Assembly (NCBI GenBank): GCA_040752295.1
Contig: JBFMFE010000256.1
Location: 1 to 5,429 of the forward strand
Direction: 5' to 3'
DNA: 5,429 bases
Source of the DNA: JBFMFE01 sp040752295
GTDB taxonomy: Bacteria > UBP15 > UBA6099 > JBFMBQ01
In this document: positions 5,380-5,429 of the stretch, one piece after another
How positions within the stretch are numbered: the first letter of the stretch is position 1
Layout of the letters: every line of letters begins with the position of its first letter
Position numbers and translations under genes: made by a program
The notes under the pieces: model-generated
The model's database searches: none
Seen by the model: the letters and a program-made list of their open reading frames with translations, nothing else
What the model was told of the DNA's origin: nothing

Positions 5380-5429
5380 GTGACGAAAGGGGACGGGGAA
5401 GAGAAGGTTCTGAAGCTTCGGGCGGCTGC
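5380..5429 (+). CDS. Start of an unidentified gene, cut by the window edge
   Basis: GTG at 5380 opens a frame with no stop to the window end (16 codons, VTKGDGEEKVLKLRAA). AGGGGG at 5368-5373, overlapping the mutase stop codon, lies 6 bases before it, and the 10-base gap to the mutase suggests the same operon. The expected partners are the mutase small subunit with DxHxxG, the MeaB/ArgK-type GTPase or methylmalonyl-CoA epimerase, but the visible residues match none clearly. The mutase small subunit usually reaches its B12 motif soon after the start, so that is not supported or excluded. Confidence 0.4.
   Translation, partial: MTKGDGEEKVLKLRAA

Overview
The window is a GC-rich bacterial chromosomal segment with four complete genes, or five if a 65-residue small protein is real, and the first codons of another at the right edge. 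The sequence does not identify the organism. Shine-Dalgarno sites, sigma70-like promoters, palindromic intergenic repeats and a two-subunit type B12-dependent mutase fit an uncultured bacterium better than an archaeon.

Layout. Positions 3-140 are a long imperfect palindrome with 18-base terminal inverted repeats, resembling a miniature (MITE-like) element. Positions 141-376 are AT-richer and non-coding, and end in a promoter and ribosome binding site for the small protein (377-574, +). Positions 575-774 hold strong stem-loops, including a perfect 10-bp inverted repeat enclosing a 7-bp hairpin. A 58-residue two-helix membrane protein (775-951, -) follows; its promoter has a perfect 16-bp palindrome in the spacer, the classic layout for repression. 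An aldehyde dehydrogenase (1137-2714, -) is divergent from a class I SAM-dependent methyltransferase (2873-3631, +). Their shared 158-bp region has a 9-bp inverted repeat over the predicted divergent promoters, and an upstream sequence that can pair with the methyltransferase ribosome binding site. A methylmalonyl-CoA mutase catalytic subunit (3753-5369, +) has its own probable promoter. A GTG-started reading frame opens 10 bases after its stop.

How the genes fit together. The mutase interconverts (R)-methylmalonyl-CoA and succinyl-CoA in propionate, odd-chain or branched-chain acid metabolism. It lacks the B12-binding domain, so it needs a separate small subunit that is not visible here. The aldehyde dehydrogenase would feed acids to acyl-CoA metabolism, but no substrate link is provable. 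The methyltransferase substrate is unknown. I see no clear new multi-gene system. The most notable unexplained items are the palindromic element at the left end, the repressor-like operator of the small membrane gene, and the bistable leader of the methyltransferase gene.
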